From Paralvinella palmiformis (Eukaryota; Annelida; Polychaeta; Terebellida; Alvinellidae): a DNA stretch of 64,000 nt. The stretch is from assembly GCA_025642065.1 (NCBI GenBank), contig JAODUP010000414.1, forward strand, positions 238,501-302,500, written 5' to 3'. Of this stretch, positions 55,345-64,000 are shown in pieces. The notes under the pieces were generated by a model. That model was not told the DNA's origin. It worked only from the letters and a program-made list of their open reading frames with translations, and did no database searches. The position numbers were made by a program, and so were the translations under genes. Positions within the stretch are counted from its first letter, which is position 1. Each line of letters starts with the position of its first letter.

Positions 55345-58145
55345 TTGTTATATTTTTTCAGGGCATACAGCGGTAAGTTCCTGCACCAGAAGGGGGAAGG
55401 AATGTACACATGTGTTGTTTGTGGTAACGACTTGTTCCGATCAGATCAGAAGTTCGAGTCTGGCTGTGGTTGGCCAGCCTTCAGCGATGTCATAGCACAT
55501 GGCAAGGTCACCGTGAAGAGAGACACGTCGCATGGTAATTATATGTATATTGATTAATAGGCATTTGTCATACGCTGCTTCACTCATAATTTTTTAAAAA
55601 AAATTAATACTATTCTCGTATGTCCCATTGTCCCTCTGAACAGTGTATTGTCCCACTGAACAGTGTATTGGCCCTCTGAACAGTGTATTGGCCCTGGGAA
55701 ATATGCTACATACATCAAGAGAGCAATATTTTTTATGTGTGGAGCGCAAAGTTTTATAATTCATGGGTACTAGAATGGACAACAGAAAACCCCATCACTC
55801 AATATTTTAAATGTTGTGCACATTAACAGTCTCCCCATCACCCCATTATTTTTCATCATAAATGGTTTTTGTGCTTGCCAAGTGCCCATGTCAAATTACA
55901 ATACCCCACCTTTTTAAAACTTGGGGGGGGAACTCCCCCACCACATTGGCCAAGTCCTAGAGGCAACGCCGTATGCGAAACAATTGTATAATACCCACAG
56001 AAAATATGGTCATTATACACACGGCAGAAACGGTCATTATACCAACAGAAAAAAATGGTCACGGCAAAATAACGAAAATACAATTATCTACAGGAACAGT
56101 TCACCTTCAAATAATATGATATAAATGTGTGATGTTTATAAAAGTAACGACAGATCCCACACTAATAATAACAAACTCAACTTGATGTCGTAGATATTAG
56201 GAAATAATCCTAATTACTGGATGGTAGCCATTACGGCTTCCCCAAATGATAGAGTGTATGGCGGGAAGGAAAAACGTCACGTGTTCTGACCTCAGATGGC
56301 ACAAGGATCGTGTGGCCATCTGGTTCCCGGTCGAGTCAGGTCAAGAGATGGCCTTACTTCGTCGATGTCATCTTTTGTTCATTGATATAAATCTGACAGC
56401 TCGGTAGAGTATAAAACAGTCTTCTTAAAGGGAATTCATTATATAGTTTTCTTTACCTATTTCAGTAACATACGAGGCTGATTGGATTGTAATATTTCAG
56501 GATTAATAGTCGATTAATCAACACTTTGAACTTGATTATTTAATATGCGTTTGATCGTGTTCGTATTTTGACATCGTTTATAATATGTGTGAGTGTATCT
56601 ATATTAGTCTTGAAAATATGAAATCAAGGTGAACTCTTCTTTTAAAGTAGTAGTCTCACCTGTGGCTTTTTCTTGTTCTTAACAACTTCAAGGTTTCGTA
56701 TCAGTTGTAACGCGAGTTCTATTGATTTGTTGTCCGGGGAGAATCACCAGGCTGTCTCTTATTCGGCACAGCCTCTATGTTGGAGTGGTTGAGAAACATT
56801 ATCCCCCCACCACCACCACTCACAGGGGAGCAGTACGGAAAGATGGAGCCGAAATACTCCGAGGGTGGTCACTGCCAGAGTGTTTTACGTCATCAGGGGT
56901 CTTTAACGTCCCCCTTTATTTTAATCAATTCAGTGGAGACGGTAGCGCCATTTAACGTGGTCAACCACCCACGATGTAGTGAGCCGAGAATTTAATCTCT
57001 GGAAAAGTTTCAACCTCTTGCAGGGTTCGAACCTGTGACCGTTGGCACCGAGTGCTTAACCGCTAAGCCAACGAAGCTCACGTAGTGAGTTCTATTGTTT
57101 GTTTCTTGCTTATTTAAAGGTTGCGTAGTAATATCGGAATTTACAGGGGAACTATTTTTGTGACACCACGAGAGGGATTAGGCACAGAACCGATTTACGG
57201 ATGTGGCATTTCTCTGTATTCTAAACACACACAGTGTATATGTTAATGCTAATATGGCAACTAGTGGTGAGCGACGTTAAGATTGTACTCACAAGTTATA
57301 AAAATTACCACAGAGATCTTCATGTATATTGTTTTATAGTGAACCAACGGGTGTGTTTGGTTTGGATTCAGCACTGATCACTCCTGGGACTTGGGCCTGC
57401 CCTTTATGGAAATATCCACCTAACACAGTTTACACTGGGATTTGAAACCTTGACCTGACAATTTTTGGCACAGTACCCTAACCACTGCATTATAGGAACA
57501 TCCTGGTGTGTCAGTTTGAAGAGAGGTCGGTGTAACATCACAAATGTTATGAAACATCATACATGAAGGTCACTGTTCAAAAAGCATCAACTTTTTTTTT
57601 TGTGCATGCTTTCATTCTTCAACTTCGAGATGGTGATGTGCTCCTGTTAGATAATGTGCCTTTCTTAGATGGAGTATATAACTGGGCTTTCTCTCGTCCA
57701 TGCTCCAAGTGTGTTTGGTCTGTTTCTACGTTAACGCGGGTCCCATTGGCCGAATGGTACATTAAATCGGTGAAATCTCAGAGGATCTCAGTTCAAAGCC
57801 CGCCAACTACCCGCTGATCACTCAGCCTAAAATGGCTCTTATCTTCGGAAGAGATGAGCTGTGTTGGCTTAGGCATCATTAATCGGCAGCTAAAAATCGG
57901 GTACTCTGCAGGGAGGGGGGTTGCCCATAAAAACTAGGTCGTATGGGTTTTAGAGAGTGGGCAAGCTAGCTGTGAAGTCCTTAGTTTTCAACAGGGTGTA
58001 AAGTTCTTAGACTGATAATGAAAGCTTGAAACTCTGAAATAGCATTTTTTTTTTTAAATTCACTGCCGTTATTGTTTTGGCGATGAATTTTTTATCTTGT
58101 TTATCTTGTTGCCAATAATTGCATTGCTTGAATGGGGATGGGGTG

Positions 58146-58179
<34 letters not shown>

Positions 58180-59933
58180 CATTAAGTTGATTGTTTTATT
58201 TGTGAGTAATTGGCATTCATGGAATTTCCACCACCAAACCAAGTGATAGACAGCCATTTTTGGCGATGTTTTGTTCCTAAATTACTCAACACGGAGTGGG
58301 GGGGGGGGGGGCGGCCCCATTCGGGAGGCATTTAATCCTGCTGCCAAATTTAACATAGTTCTGTTACGGTGTTTCCATATAAGGCACTGAACAATTAGCA
58401 CTGACTAGCCCAATACACAAGCCGAAGAAAGACAGTAGTGAGCAGTCGCGGGATGTAAAATAAAACCCATCTGGCGTCGGTGCCAGGTAAAATATTAACA
58501 CGAAGCCAGCTGATGGTCGGGGTATGAACTTGGTGATTTTATGCATAAATAATAAGATGTATCATATCTTGTTGATATTTTCACCCCAGATGGCCACTTT
58601 TTGATGTCTTATTTGAACTATAAGGCCACTGATGGATGGCGAGTTGTGTTTGTAAACAATGTTGTGATGGCTCGTGGATGTTTAAGCTGTTAAAACTGAC
58701 GACTTTGGGGATGTGCTTGTCATTCGAGTTAGTTTTTTTTATTCTGACCCAAATTTGTCCGTTCCTTCCATGGCCGGTACGATTCAAGATATATACGAAC
58801 CGCGTTGGGTGGCATATATTGTGGGCTTAGTTCACGGCTTTCTGTCGGACTGCTTCGTTTACTGGTCTTCGTCAACACGAGGCGAACCAATATTCCACAA
58901 CTTCCCTTATAAAACAATACGATTGCAGAAGCCGATCTTGTACCCCGATGACCAAACAATCAAACAACTGCTGATGGTCATATATTACAAAAATAAATCC
59001 GACATTATTTTTTCGTGTCTTTTATTATACGAGTAAAAAGGTTGCTGATGGACACAGGTTAGTAATTAGTCGAACTAAAGTCCACAGCACTAGTAATGTC
59101 TCCTAGGGCACTCTAATAATGCATTGGTTAGATCACTCTGGTGCAAACCTTTGCGTTGTGGGTTTGAATCCAGATCATAACTGTATTTATGGCAGTCCCT
59201 GCTCAGTGTCCCAGATGTGACCTGTGCTGAGGATAAATAACTTAACAACAATAACAACATCAATTAGTTATGTTCCTTACTAATTGTGTTGCTGTTTTAC
59301 CATCAGTTTGAACTGTTGTTGTGGTTGTTGTTTTCTTTAAAACAATAAACAAATGTAGTCCGGATGTGTGGTACGGGTGCTGCTGCTGCTGTAGCGCAGC
59401 TGGTAGTGTAGCGAGCTCCAGGGCGTCAAGTTGGAGGGTTCTGATCTCTGCATTACCTATGTCTGGGAGATGTTTCATCTAGTTAGACCAGTTTCTTTTA
59501 ACGAGTAACATCTCAGCCATGTATATCTCCCAGATTTGACTTTAATGGTGGAGATATTAAAATAAAATTATGACGAGTTGTATATCACTTATATTACACT
59601 ATTGAGTCAGTATACCAGTTGTTGACGATTAATCCTACATTCAAGAACCTTTATAAATATTATAAATTAACAACTTACTTCATGTTATTATTAATTATGG
59701 TAATTATACCGTCTTGTATGATATGGTTTTTCTTTTTAATTTACTTGTGAAACAAGAAATAGTCAAACCATATAAACGCGCGATATTGTTTCTTGTGACA
59801 CACTTATATGACACTGAAATATTATAAATTATATTCATAATGATTGGTAATAAGAATACATTGATAATACATCTGGGTGAGTCATCAGTTGTGTCACCTA
59901 GGTCATCCATTTTTGTATATAATAAATGTCAAT

Positions 59934-59994
<61 letters not shown>

Positions 59995-60162
59995 GGTTCT
60001 GACACGTCCCGGAAAACCTGGAAATGAACAAATTTATTTTCCAGGTCTTGGAAATGTCCTGGAATTTGACAAAATCATGAAATGTCCTATAAAAATATTG
60101 TTTGTGAAAAAACTATATATATATATATATAATACACACACATATATATATATATATAATAT

Positions 60163-60212
<50 letters not shown>

Positions 60213-60359
60213 TTTTCAGCCATGCAGCGTATCGAGGTGACTTGTACCCAGTGTGGAGCCCATCTCGGTCACGTGTTCGATGACGGTCCGAAGCCAGCCA
60301 GGATCCGATACTGCGTCAACTCGGCGGCCCTCGACTTCAAGAAGCACACCACCGTATAG
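52603..60359 (+). CDS. MSRB: Methionine-R-sulfoxide reductase B, three recognised exons
   Basis: MsrB reduces the R epimer of methionine sulfoxide in proteins, usually with thioredoxin as reductant. Exons 52603-52880, 55362-55534 and 60220-60359 join in phase. From the ATG at 52681 the product is 170 residues. Visible motifs are [20 protein letters not shown], the zinc CxxC pairs Cys84/Cys87 (CVVCGNDLF) and Cys133/Cys136 ([18 protein letters not shown]), the substrate-pocket block CGWPAF and catalytic Cys156 in RYCVNSAAL. The catalytic codon is TGC, so this is not the selenocysteine form. The frame stays open upstream of that ATG to the acceptor at 52602, so an earlier exon with a targeting peptide is possible. 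The usual SHGM is SHAM here, since the split codon is GCC. Confidence 0.94.
53028..53205 (+). mobile_element. tRNA-derived SINE family E, reference copy
   Basis: Head TCCGATGGCGTGGCGTTTGG with box B-like TCGGTTCGAATCTGGC, body CACCCATGTTTATGGG and AACATCCCATGTGTGACCAA. Relatives are at 32622, 59113 and 61872. Confidence 0.8.
55062..55218 (-). mobile_element. SINE family A with tRNA-like head, minus orientation
   Basis: On the plus strand: GGCTAAATGGGTCGAGCGAC, GATGAAACGCCCTTCTGATA, ATTTTGAACCAAGG and the head TGTGCTACCAGTTAAGCCAC then GGAGGCC. The 3' end is slightly shortened. Confidence 0.88.
55313..55338. repeat. (TA)n microsatellite at the MSRB exon b acceptor
   Basis: The TA run ends 22 bp before the AG of the acceptor, leaving a short pyrimidine tract TATTTTTTCAG. 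Confidence 0.95.
55362..55534 (+). CDS. MSRB: MSRB exon b (first zinc CxxC)
   Basis: It encodes [40 protein letters not shown] and VKRDTSH. The acceptor TTTTTTCAG sits 22 bp after a (TA)n run. The donor is GTAATT. Confidence 0.95.
55628..55690. repeat. 20-bp tandem repeat, three copies
   Basis: The unit GTCCCTCTGAACAGTGTATT, with G/T and T/A variants, repeats three times and begins a fourth. Confidence 0.95.
55735..55971 (+). mobile_element. Fragment of the same hAT family, right end
   Basis: It shares TGTTGTGCACATTAACAG-type, CTCCCCATCA, CCAAGTGCCCATG, CCACCTTTTTAAAAC and ACTCCCCCACC with 36980-38388. It ends TCCTAGAGGCAACGCCG, 13 of 17 matching the TIR. The left end is missing or diverged. 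Confidence 0.65.
56090..56500 (+). repeat. Dispersed repeat R4, copy 2
   Basis: Partner of 19199-19650; lies in the MSRB intron between exons b and c. Confidence 0.7.
56728..57081 (-). mobile_element. tRNA-derived SINE family C, copy 2, minus orientation
   Basis: Reverse of 17443-17808: TGTTGGAGTGGTTGAGAAA, CACAGGGGAGCAGTACGGAA, GTTCGAACCTGTGACCG and AGTGCTTAACCGC, ending in the tRNA-like head. Confidence 0.88.
57400..57515 (-). mobile_element. Diverged tRNA-SINE, probably family E, minus orientation
   Basis: TGGGATTTGAAACCTTGACC and CACAGTACCCTAACCACTGC look like the reverse of a tRNA head (box B then box A). Confidence 0.5.
57736..57905 (+). mobile_element. tRNA-derived SINE (family F, single copy here)
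   Basis: TTGGCCGAATGGTACATTAA, box B-like CAGTTCAAAGCCCGCC, then CACTCAGCCTAAAATGGC and GAAGAGATGAGCTGTGTTGG. The tRNA-like order of box A and B is clear. Confidence 0.6.
58713..59036 (+). other. Unrecognised ORF of 107 codons in an MSRB intron
   Basis: Open from 58713. An internal ATG at 58770 would start [20 protein letters not shown], then [20 protein letters not shown]. Composition is less AT-biased than the flanks and looks protein-like. No domain was recognised and no splice evidence; it may be chance or a fragment. Confidence 0.2.
59113..59262 (+). mobile_element. tRNA-derived SINE family E, copy
   Basis: CATTGGTTAGATCACTCTGG, TTGTGGGTTTGAATCCAGAT, GTGTCCCAGATGTGACCTGT, and an AACAACAATAACAAC tail. 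Confidence 0.7.
59387..59500 (+). mobile_element. tRNA-derived SINE family G, copy 2
   Basis: Head GCTGTAGCGCAGCTGGTAGT, box B region GGAGGGTTCTGATCTC, then CTGGGAGATGTTTCATCTAG. Confidence 0.7.
59935..59991. repeat. (CT)n(AT)n microsatellite
   Basis: A CT run followed by an AT run. Confidence 0.95.
59995..60110 (+). repeat. Dispersed repeat R6, copy 2
   Basis: GGGTTCTGACACGTCCCGGA, TTTATTTTCCAGG, GGAAATGTCCTGGAATTTG; partner of 35451-35532. It sits between two AT tracts in the last MSRB intron. Confidence 0.7.
60113..60208. repeat. AT/CA tract running into the MSRB exon c acceptor
   Basis: Two ATATAT blocks joined by CACACA; ends about 12 bp before the acceptor AG. Confidence 0.95.
60220..60359 (+). 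CDS. MSRB: MSRB exon c (second zinc CxxC, catalytic Cys, stop)
   Basis: It encodes [20 protein letters not shown], then [19 protein letters not shown], ending KKHTTV and TAG at 60357. The acceptor TTTTTTCAG directly follows an (AT)n tract. Confidence 0.95.
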
Positions 60360-61870
60360 CAACGACCGTCTAGTCGTCATAACGCTCACTCTCCCGCTGA
60401 ATGACGAGCACGTTATGACGATCAAACGCCCGGCCCTCCCCCGCTGTCATGACGTCACCGTACTGTCGGGGTGGGGGGGTGGGGGTGGTAGACGACCAGC
60501 GACATCTGGTCAATAGTTTTACGTCCGTCTTGTACTAGTCGTGTTTTATTTGTGTACTTAGCAATCATTGTTGTTGTTGGGGAGGTTTACATTCAGAGGT
60601 GGTTGTATGGTATAGGTTCATTTTTGTGTGATGTTTCGTCCTGTCGTTGTCAGTGGTGTTGTGTTAGTTGGGTGGCTGTATTGTGTGTCATTGTTGTTGT
60701 TGTTGTTGCTAGTCAGTGGCTGTGTCCTCGGGATTGGGTGGGCATTGTTTGGTGGATTTGGGATATTTTCCGGTAGGGATGGTGGGGTTGATGCCAGAGG
60801 GGGGGGGAGGTAGAAACGAGTCCATCTGGTAACAATGTGTGTGGGTAAACGCACAATTTCCTGAATGTTTGAGGACTTATTCCCACTTTGTTATTTAAAG
60901 GTGTGTGTGTGTGTGTGTGTGCGTTTAATCCTGCCCAACATATCAGCGTTAGCTGCAGTAACTGCTGTCCGTGTGTTTTGACTGCTCTCCATCGGTAACT
61001 CTGTTGTGCTGTGACTGTTGTCATGGTGTTTATGATGCGAAGTCGTAGTCGTCCTCGTGTTGTGACTGTAGTCATTGTTGTTGTACTGATTGTTGTTGTC
61101 GTGTTGTTGTCTCTCGTCATCATGATTGTTGTCATAGTGATTGTCGTACTGTCGGTGTTTTATCAACGACGCAGTCATTGTCATCATATTCTCCATATCA
61201 TAACTGTTATCTGTCATCAAAGCACGACAGGTGTCCCGACCACTGTAACACAGCTGTCGCGCGCCGTCGTTACAATGTGACTCCAGTTTTTTGTGTCCTT
61301 GATATCACAGCAGTCGGTAATTTTTGCCAGCGTAGCAGTGTGTTTTAGTTACCTTGGTAACACGTAAACACACACTGATTTTCCTGCTGTGTCTCCCATT
61401 TGTCAGCAGAAAATCTATGATATTTATTTACACTTCCAGTGCTGTATTTTAAGCCAGTACTCTCACATAGAATGTAGATCATTTTTGCATGTAAACATTT
61501 CCTACATTAAACATTTCCTGTTTGTTTTTTTTATATTTTTCTTCATATTAATAATGTATTATCATATGTTTCTAGCAATTCCATTCATATCTCGTTGTTG
61601 CCAAGTAATTTTGCTGACCTTTTGAACGTTTTCTTTTCACTGCTCACTTTTTTACGTATGTTTATCAGACTAGATAGCTCATTCGGACATGGAGTCAGTT
61701 TTGCTGATCAGTTTTAGAATTATTCTGAATTGATAAACATACACACATATACACGAGGTTACGGTTTAATTTCTTATTTACTGGTGTACGTCAAAATATT
61801 GTCGCGCAATAATAGTTCGACCAGATTCAGTATAATTGGTTCTTTTCACTTAATGTTTTGAGAAAAAGTA
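60360..61870 (+). other. Probable MSRB 3' UTR and flank
   Basis: No supported ORF. The stretch holds a G-run cluster (60468-60487), a GT microsatellite (60900-60922) and a degenerate GTT/GTC trinucleotide tract (about 61000-61170). A weak ATTAAA at 61506 is the only polyadenylation-like hexamer I noted. The many overlapping ORFs here are by-products of the low-complexity tract. Confidence 0.3.
60468..60487 (+). other. Candidate G-quadruplex motif after the MSRB stop
   Basis: GGGG T GGGGGGG T GGGGG T GG on the sense strand about 110 nt after the stop codon. It fits a G4-capable pattern with one-base loops if the long G run supplies two stacks. Confidence 0.4.
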
Positions 61871-61871
61871 G

Positions 61872-62000
61872 GCCATTTGTGGCACTGTGGGTAGCGCGCT
61901 GCGCTCCAAGCTGTCGGTTCAAATCCGGATTCATGCCCGTGTTTGTGGGCTATGTTTCAGTGGGTAATGGCCTTTCGGTTACATCTACGAGGTATGACCA
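61872..62000 (+). mobile_element. tRNA-derived SINE family E, copy
   Basis: TGGCACTGTGGGTAGCGCGC, CTGTCGGTTCAAATCCGGAT, TGCCCGTGTTTGTGGGC; box A and box B are clear. Confidence 0.72.
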
Positions 62001-63246
62001 ATAAAGAGGCTAAGCGACTCATTTTATTCGAAATTTCAATCGATAAAACCAAACTCGATAGCATTGACAGTTCAGTGATTGGATTCGACCCCACGTCTGA
62101 CATTAGCGTTGTTGGAACAGTGTGCGCTGTTCTCCGGCCATATTTTGGTGCTTCGTTCTCGATTAGCCGACACATATCCGAGTGCTCGTTGATCGAGTTA
62201 GAGAGTATGGTCATTCGTGAGGGAGGGGGATGGAGGGGTGAAGTTGGGTGGGGTGGGGGAAGGGCTTGCCTATGATAAAGTTAAGGATGTCTTGTTATTA
62301 ACTCGCAGTGACTTCAATGAGAGATAGTGGCTATTTTTAGATTACATCTAATGTGAGCTATTTTATGTGCATTTTTTAAATGTTTAATGCATGCCCGTAC
62401 GTGCACTGAAGCACACAAACAGAGATGGATACAATATGCTGATATATATATAAGTGATAGCTGCTGTCTGGTATTAGTCAGTCAAGATATTATCTTTGGC
62501 TTGTTTGCTCTTGTAGATTATTCTCCACATTCAGTCTGCGTGTGTGTGTATGTGCATGCCTATACATGCACGGCGGTGTGTGTATGTTTGTTTGCGTGTT
62601 GATGTGTTATGATAGAGGACAGTTCAGCATGTCCTATACCCAACATTTAGTCCAGGGTGGCAATTTCCATATTAACATGTTCACCTTCTAATAGTAACCC
62701 TCGCAGATTTACGAGCTGCAACCCTAGAATAGGATCAGTGGCTGTTTAGAACCCAGTATTATTGTAATACATGATTTGTGTGTGTGTGTGTGCGTGCGTG
62801 CGTGTGTGTGTATGTGTGTGTGTGTCCCCTGACATTTTTGTGGATGTTGTTATTGGTAAGTCAATGATGAAAGATCTTGATAGTGCAGATAATTTAACAG
62901 GGTCAGAAATGAGTTCTTATTTACATACTACATACAGTCAAAATAATATATATATATATATATATATGCGTGCTAGTGTGGTGTATGTATATGTTTTTGT
63001 GAGTACTAAAGATCAGTGCGGATAAGGTTTTGGTGCCTACACCTAATCCTCTAACACACACACACACTGATAAGATGCAGGTAATATAGTACCGTTCTCC
63101 ATCGTGAACTGCTCATCGGCTAAATATCGTTTATACTAGAACCGCTTAGTCCCGGTTCTTCTGGAATGGACACGACGCCGTGTTGAATTTAAACTGCGCT
63201 CATTGGCTGCGTCCGGTGACGTCACACCGAACTAACAAGCGTTATC
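62001..63246. other. Right-hand flank, microsatellites, no gene
   Basis: An open frame to 62275 (last part low-complexity GGA/GGGT), GT runs (62532-62600, 62775-62825) and an AT run (62946-62966). No recognised coding content. Confidence 0.4.
62775..62825. repeat. (GT)n/(GC)n microsatellite
   Basis: GT run with GCGTGCGTGCGT interruption. Confidence 0.95.
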
Positions 63247-63412
63247 GCGATGGCCTAGTTGGTAATACGGCTGGTCACAGACTTGTAGCACTCCGGTTTA
63301 AATCCAAGCCCTAGCTATATCTGTGGAGATGTTTCATCTTCCAGTTCGCCCGATTGTCCATTTCGGCCTACCGTATGTACACACAAGTGGCACCCCAATA
63401 CAGCAATGTAGA
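63247..63412 (+). mobile_element. tRNA-derived SINE family G, copy 3
   Basis: Head GATGGCCTAGTTGGTAATAC, box B-like CCGGTTTAAATCCAAGC, core GGAGATGTTTCATCTTCCAG, and a 3' end CACACAAGTGGCACCCCAAT resembling the family A ACAAAAGTGGCC end. Confidence 0.75.
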
Positions 63413-63788
63413 ACTAGCATAGAGTCGTAGAGGTGTTTGGCCTTTTTGATTTCTGTACGGGATTTTCCGATAACATTAATAGATACGGTTGTCCTTAGTG
63501 AGACTTTAAGAGGGAAAATAACGCCATTTGTTTTACATTTTAACAGGCTCCAAATTGATGGGGACGGGGGTGTGACGTCATAATTGCTTCCGTTCTGTAA
63601 ATGATCAATCTTCCCAAATTTTTGTGCTACATCTTTTTCCATCATCGCTGTCGAGGATGACTTAAGATAATTCGGATTGTCTGTTGTCCCGATTAGAAAA
63701 GATCAGAGATGATGTTGGACGATATTAAAATTTTAACTACGACGAACCTATGACTAGCCACATCCGCAGGTCATTGTAGGTGGATGTA

Positions 63789-63845
<57 letters not shown>

Positions 63846-63897
63846 TCGTGTTGGTCTTTATTAACGTACACACATATTGGTGCACCCAACCCCACAG

Positions 63898-63928
<31 letters not shown>

Positions 63929-64000
63929 CAAGTATTGCGCTAGTATACCGTACCTCAGTCATAGGGTGACTGTCTTTGTATTTACTTACTCATTCACTCA
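63413..64000. other. Right edge, no gene recognised
   Basis: A 103-codon minus ORF (63334-63645) overlaps the SINE and has no recognisable domain. CA (63794-63846) and TA (63899-63928) microsatellites follow. Confidence 0.4.
63794..63928. repeat. (CA)n and (TA)n microsatellites
   Basis: A CA run at 63794-63846 and a TA run at 63899-63928. Confidence 0.95.

Larger units (their letters stand above)
52881..55361 (+). other. MSRB: MSRB intron between exons a and b (2.5 kb)
   Basis: It contains SINE E (53028-53205), a GT run (54133-54162), SINE A (55062-55218) and a TA run at the acceptor (55313-55338). 53206-54130 shows nothing. Confidence 0.7.
55535..60219 (+). other. MSRB: MSRB intron between exons b and c (4.7 kb)
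   Basis: It holds a tandem repeat (55628), a hAT fragment (55735-55971), R4 copy 2 (56090-56500), SINE C (56728-57081), SINE E-like (57400-57515), SINE F (57736-57905), a GT run (58148-58178), an unexplained ORF (58713-59036), SINEs E and G (59113, 59387), R6 (59995) and AT tracts to the acceptor. Confidence 0.7.

Noticed and set aside
60220..60359. MSRB as a selenoprotein with a SECIS element
   Set aside because: The catalytic codon is TGC (Cys), so no in-frame TGA needs recoding and no SECIS was sought as functional.
60713..61280. Several overlapping 80-140-residue ORFs after MSRB (Thr/Asn-rich or Val-rich)
   Set aside because: They arise from the degenerate GTT/GTC tract and GT microsatellite.
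61943..62275. 110-residue plus-strand ORF
   Set aside because: It starts inside a SINE and ends in low-complexity Gly/Trp/Arg; no domain recognised.

Overview
The window is nuclear DNA from an invertebrate animal. The evidence is three intron-rich protein genes with canonical GT-AG introns, an AT-rich non-coding background full of CA, GA and TA microsatellites, and many copies of tRNA-derived SINEs, non-LTR retrotransposon pieces and hAT-type DNA transposon remnants. A mollusc or other lophotrochozoan is my best guess; this rests on genome style and protein similarity, not on a diagnostic marker. Nothing bacterial, organellar or CRISPR-like was seen.

Layout. (1) About 2.7-22.8 kb, minus strand: an ENOX (ecto-NOX disulfide-thiol exchanger) homologue. 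I could join eleven coding exons in phase, giving 533 codons; the carboxyl-terminal part lies beyond the left edge. (2) 23.1-38.6 kb, plus strand: a complete mannose-6-phosphate isomerase gene (MPI) of eight exons and 416 codons, with a 16-nt first coding exon 4.2 kb upstream of exon 2. The predicted start codons of ENOX and MPI are only about 350 bp apart and face away from each other, so the two genes probably share a divergent promoter. (3) 40.4-52.5 kb: an intergenic region with hAT elements, SINEs, a GC-richer tract of unknown nature at about 42.5-43.8 kb, hairpin-like palindromes and a 23/69-bp nested tandem repeat. (4) 52.6-60.4 kb, plus strand: a zinc-binding methionine-R-sulfoxide reductase B gene (MSRB), three recognised exons with a cysteine catalytic residue. 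(5) 60.4-64 kb: the probable MSRB 3' UTR, then repeats.

The three genes are not an operon. ENOX (cell-surface redox), MPI (mannose and glycan precursor supply) and MSRB (protein methionine-sulfoxide repair) are independent housekeeping-type genes. Most of the unexplained structure is repetitive: at least seven tRNA-headed SINE groups, two LINE fragments carrying post-RT or RT sequence and one LINE tail, two bounded hAT relics with recognisable transposase pieces, two copies of a third hAT-like 5' region with a BED-finger remnant, and several dispersed families (pairs at 0.5/8.2 kb, 1.8/4.5 kb inverted, 2.9/13.2 kb, 19.2/56.1 kb, 28.8/35.5 kb, 35.5/60.0 kb) that I cannot name. All assignments come from reading the sequence; no database search was run.
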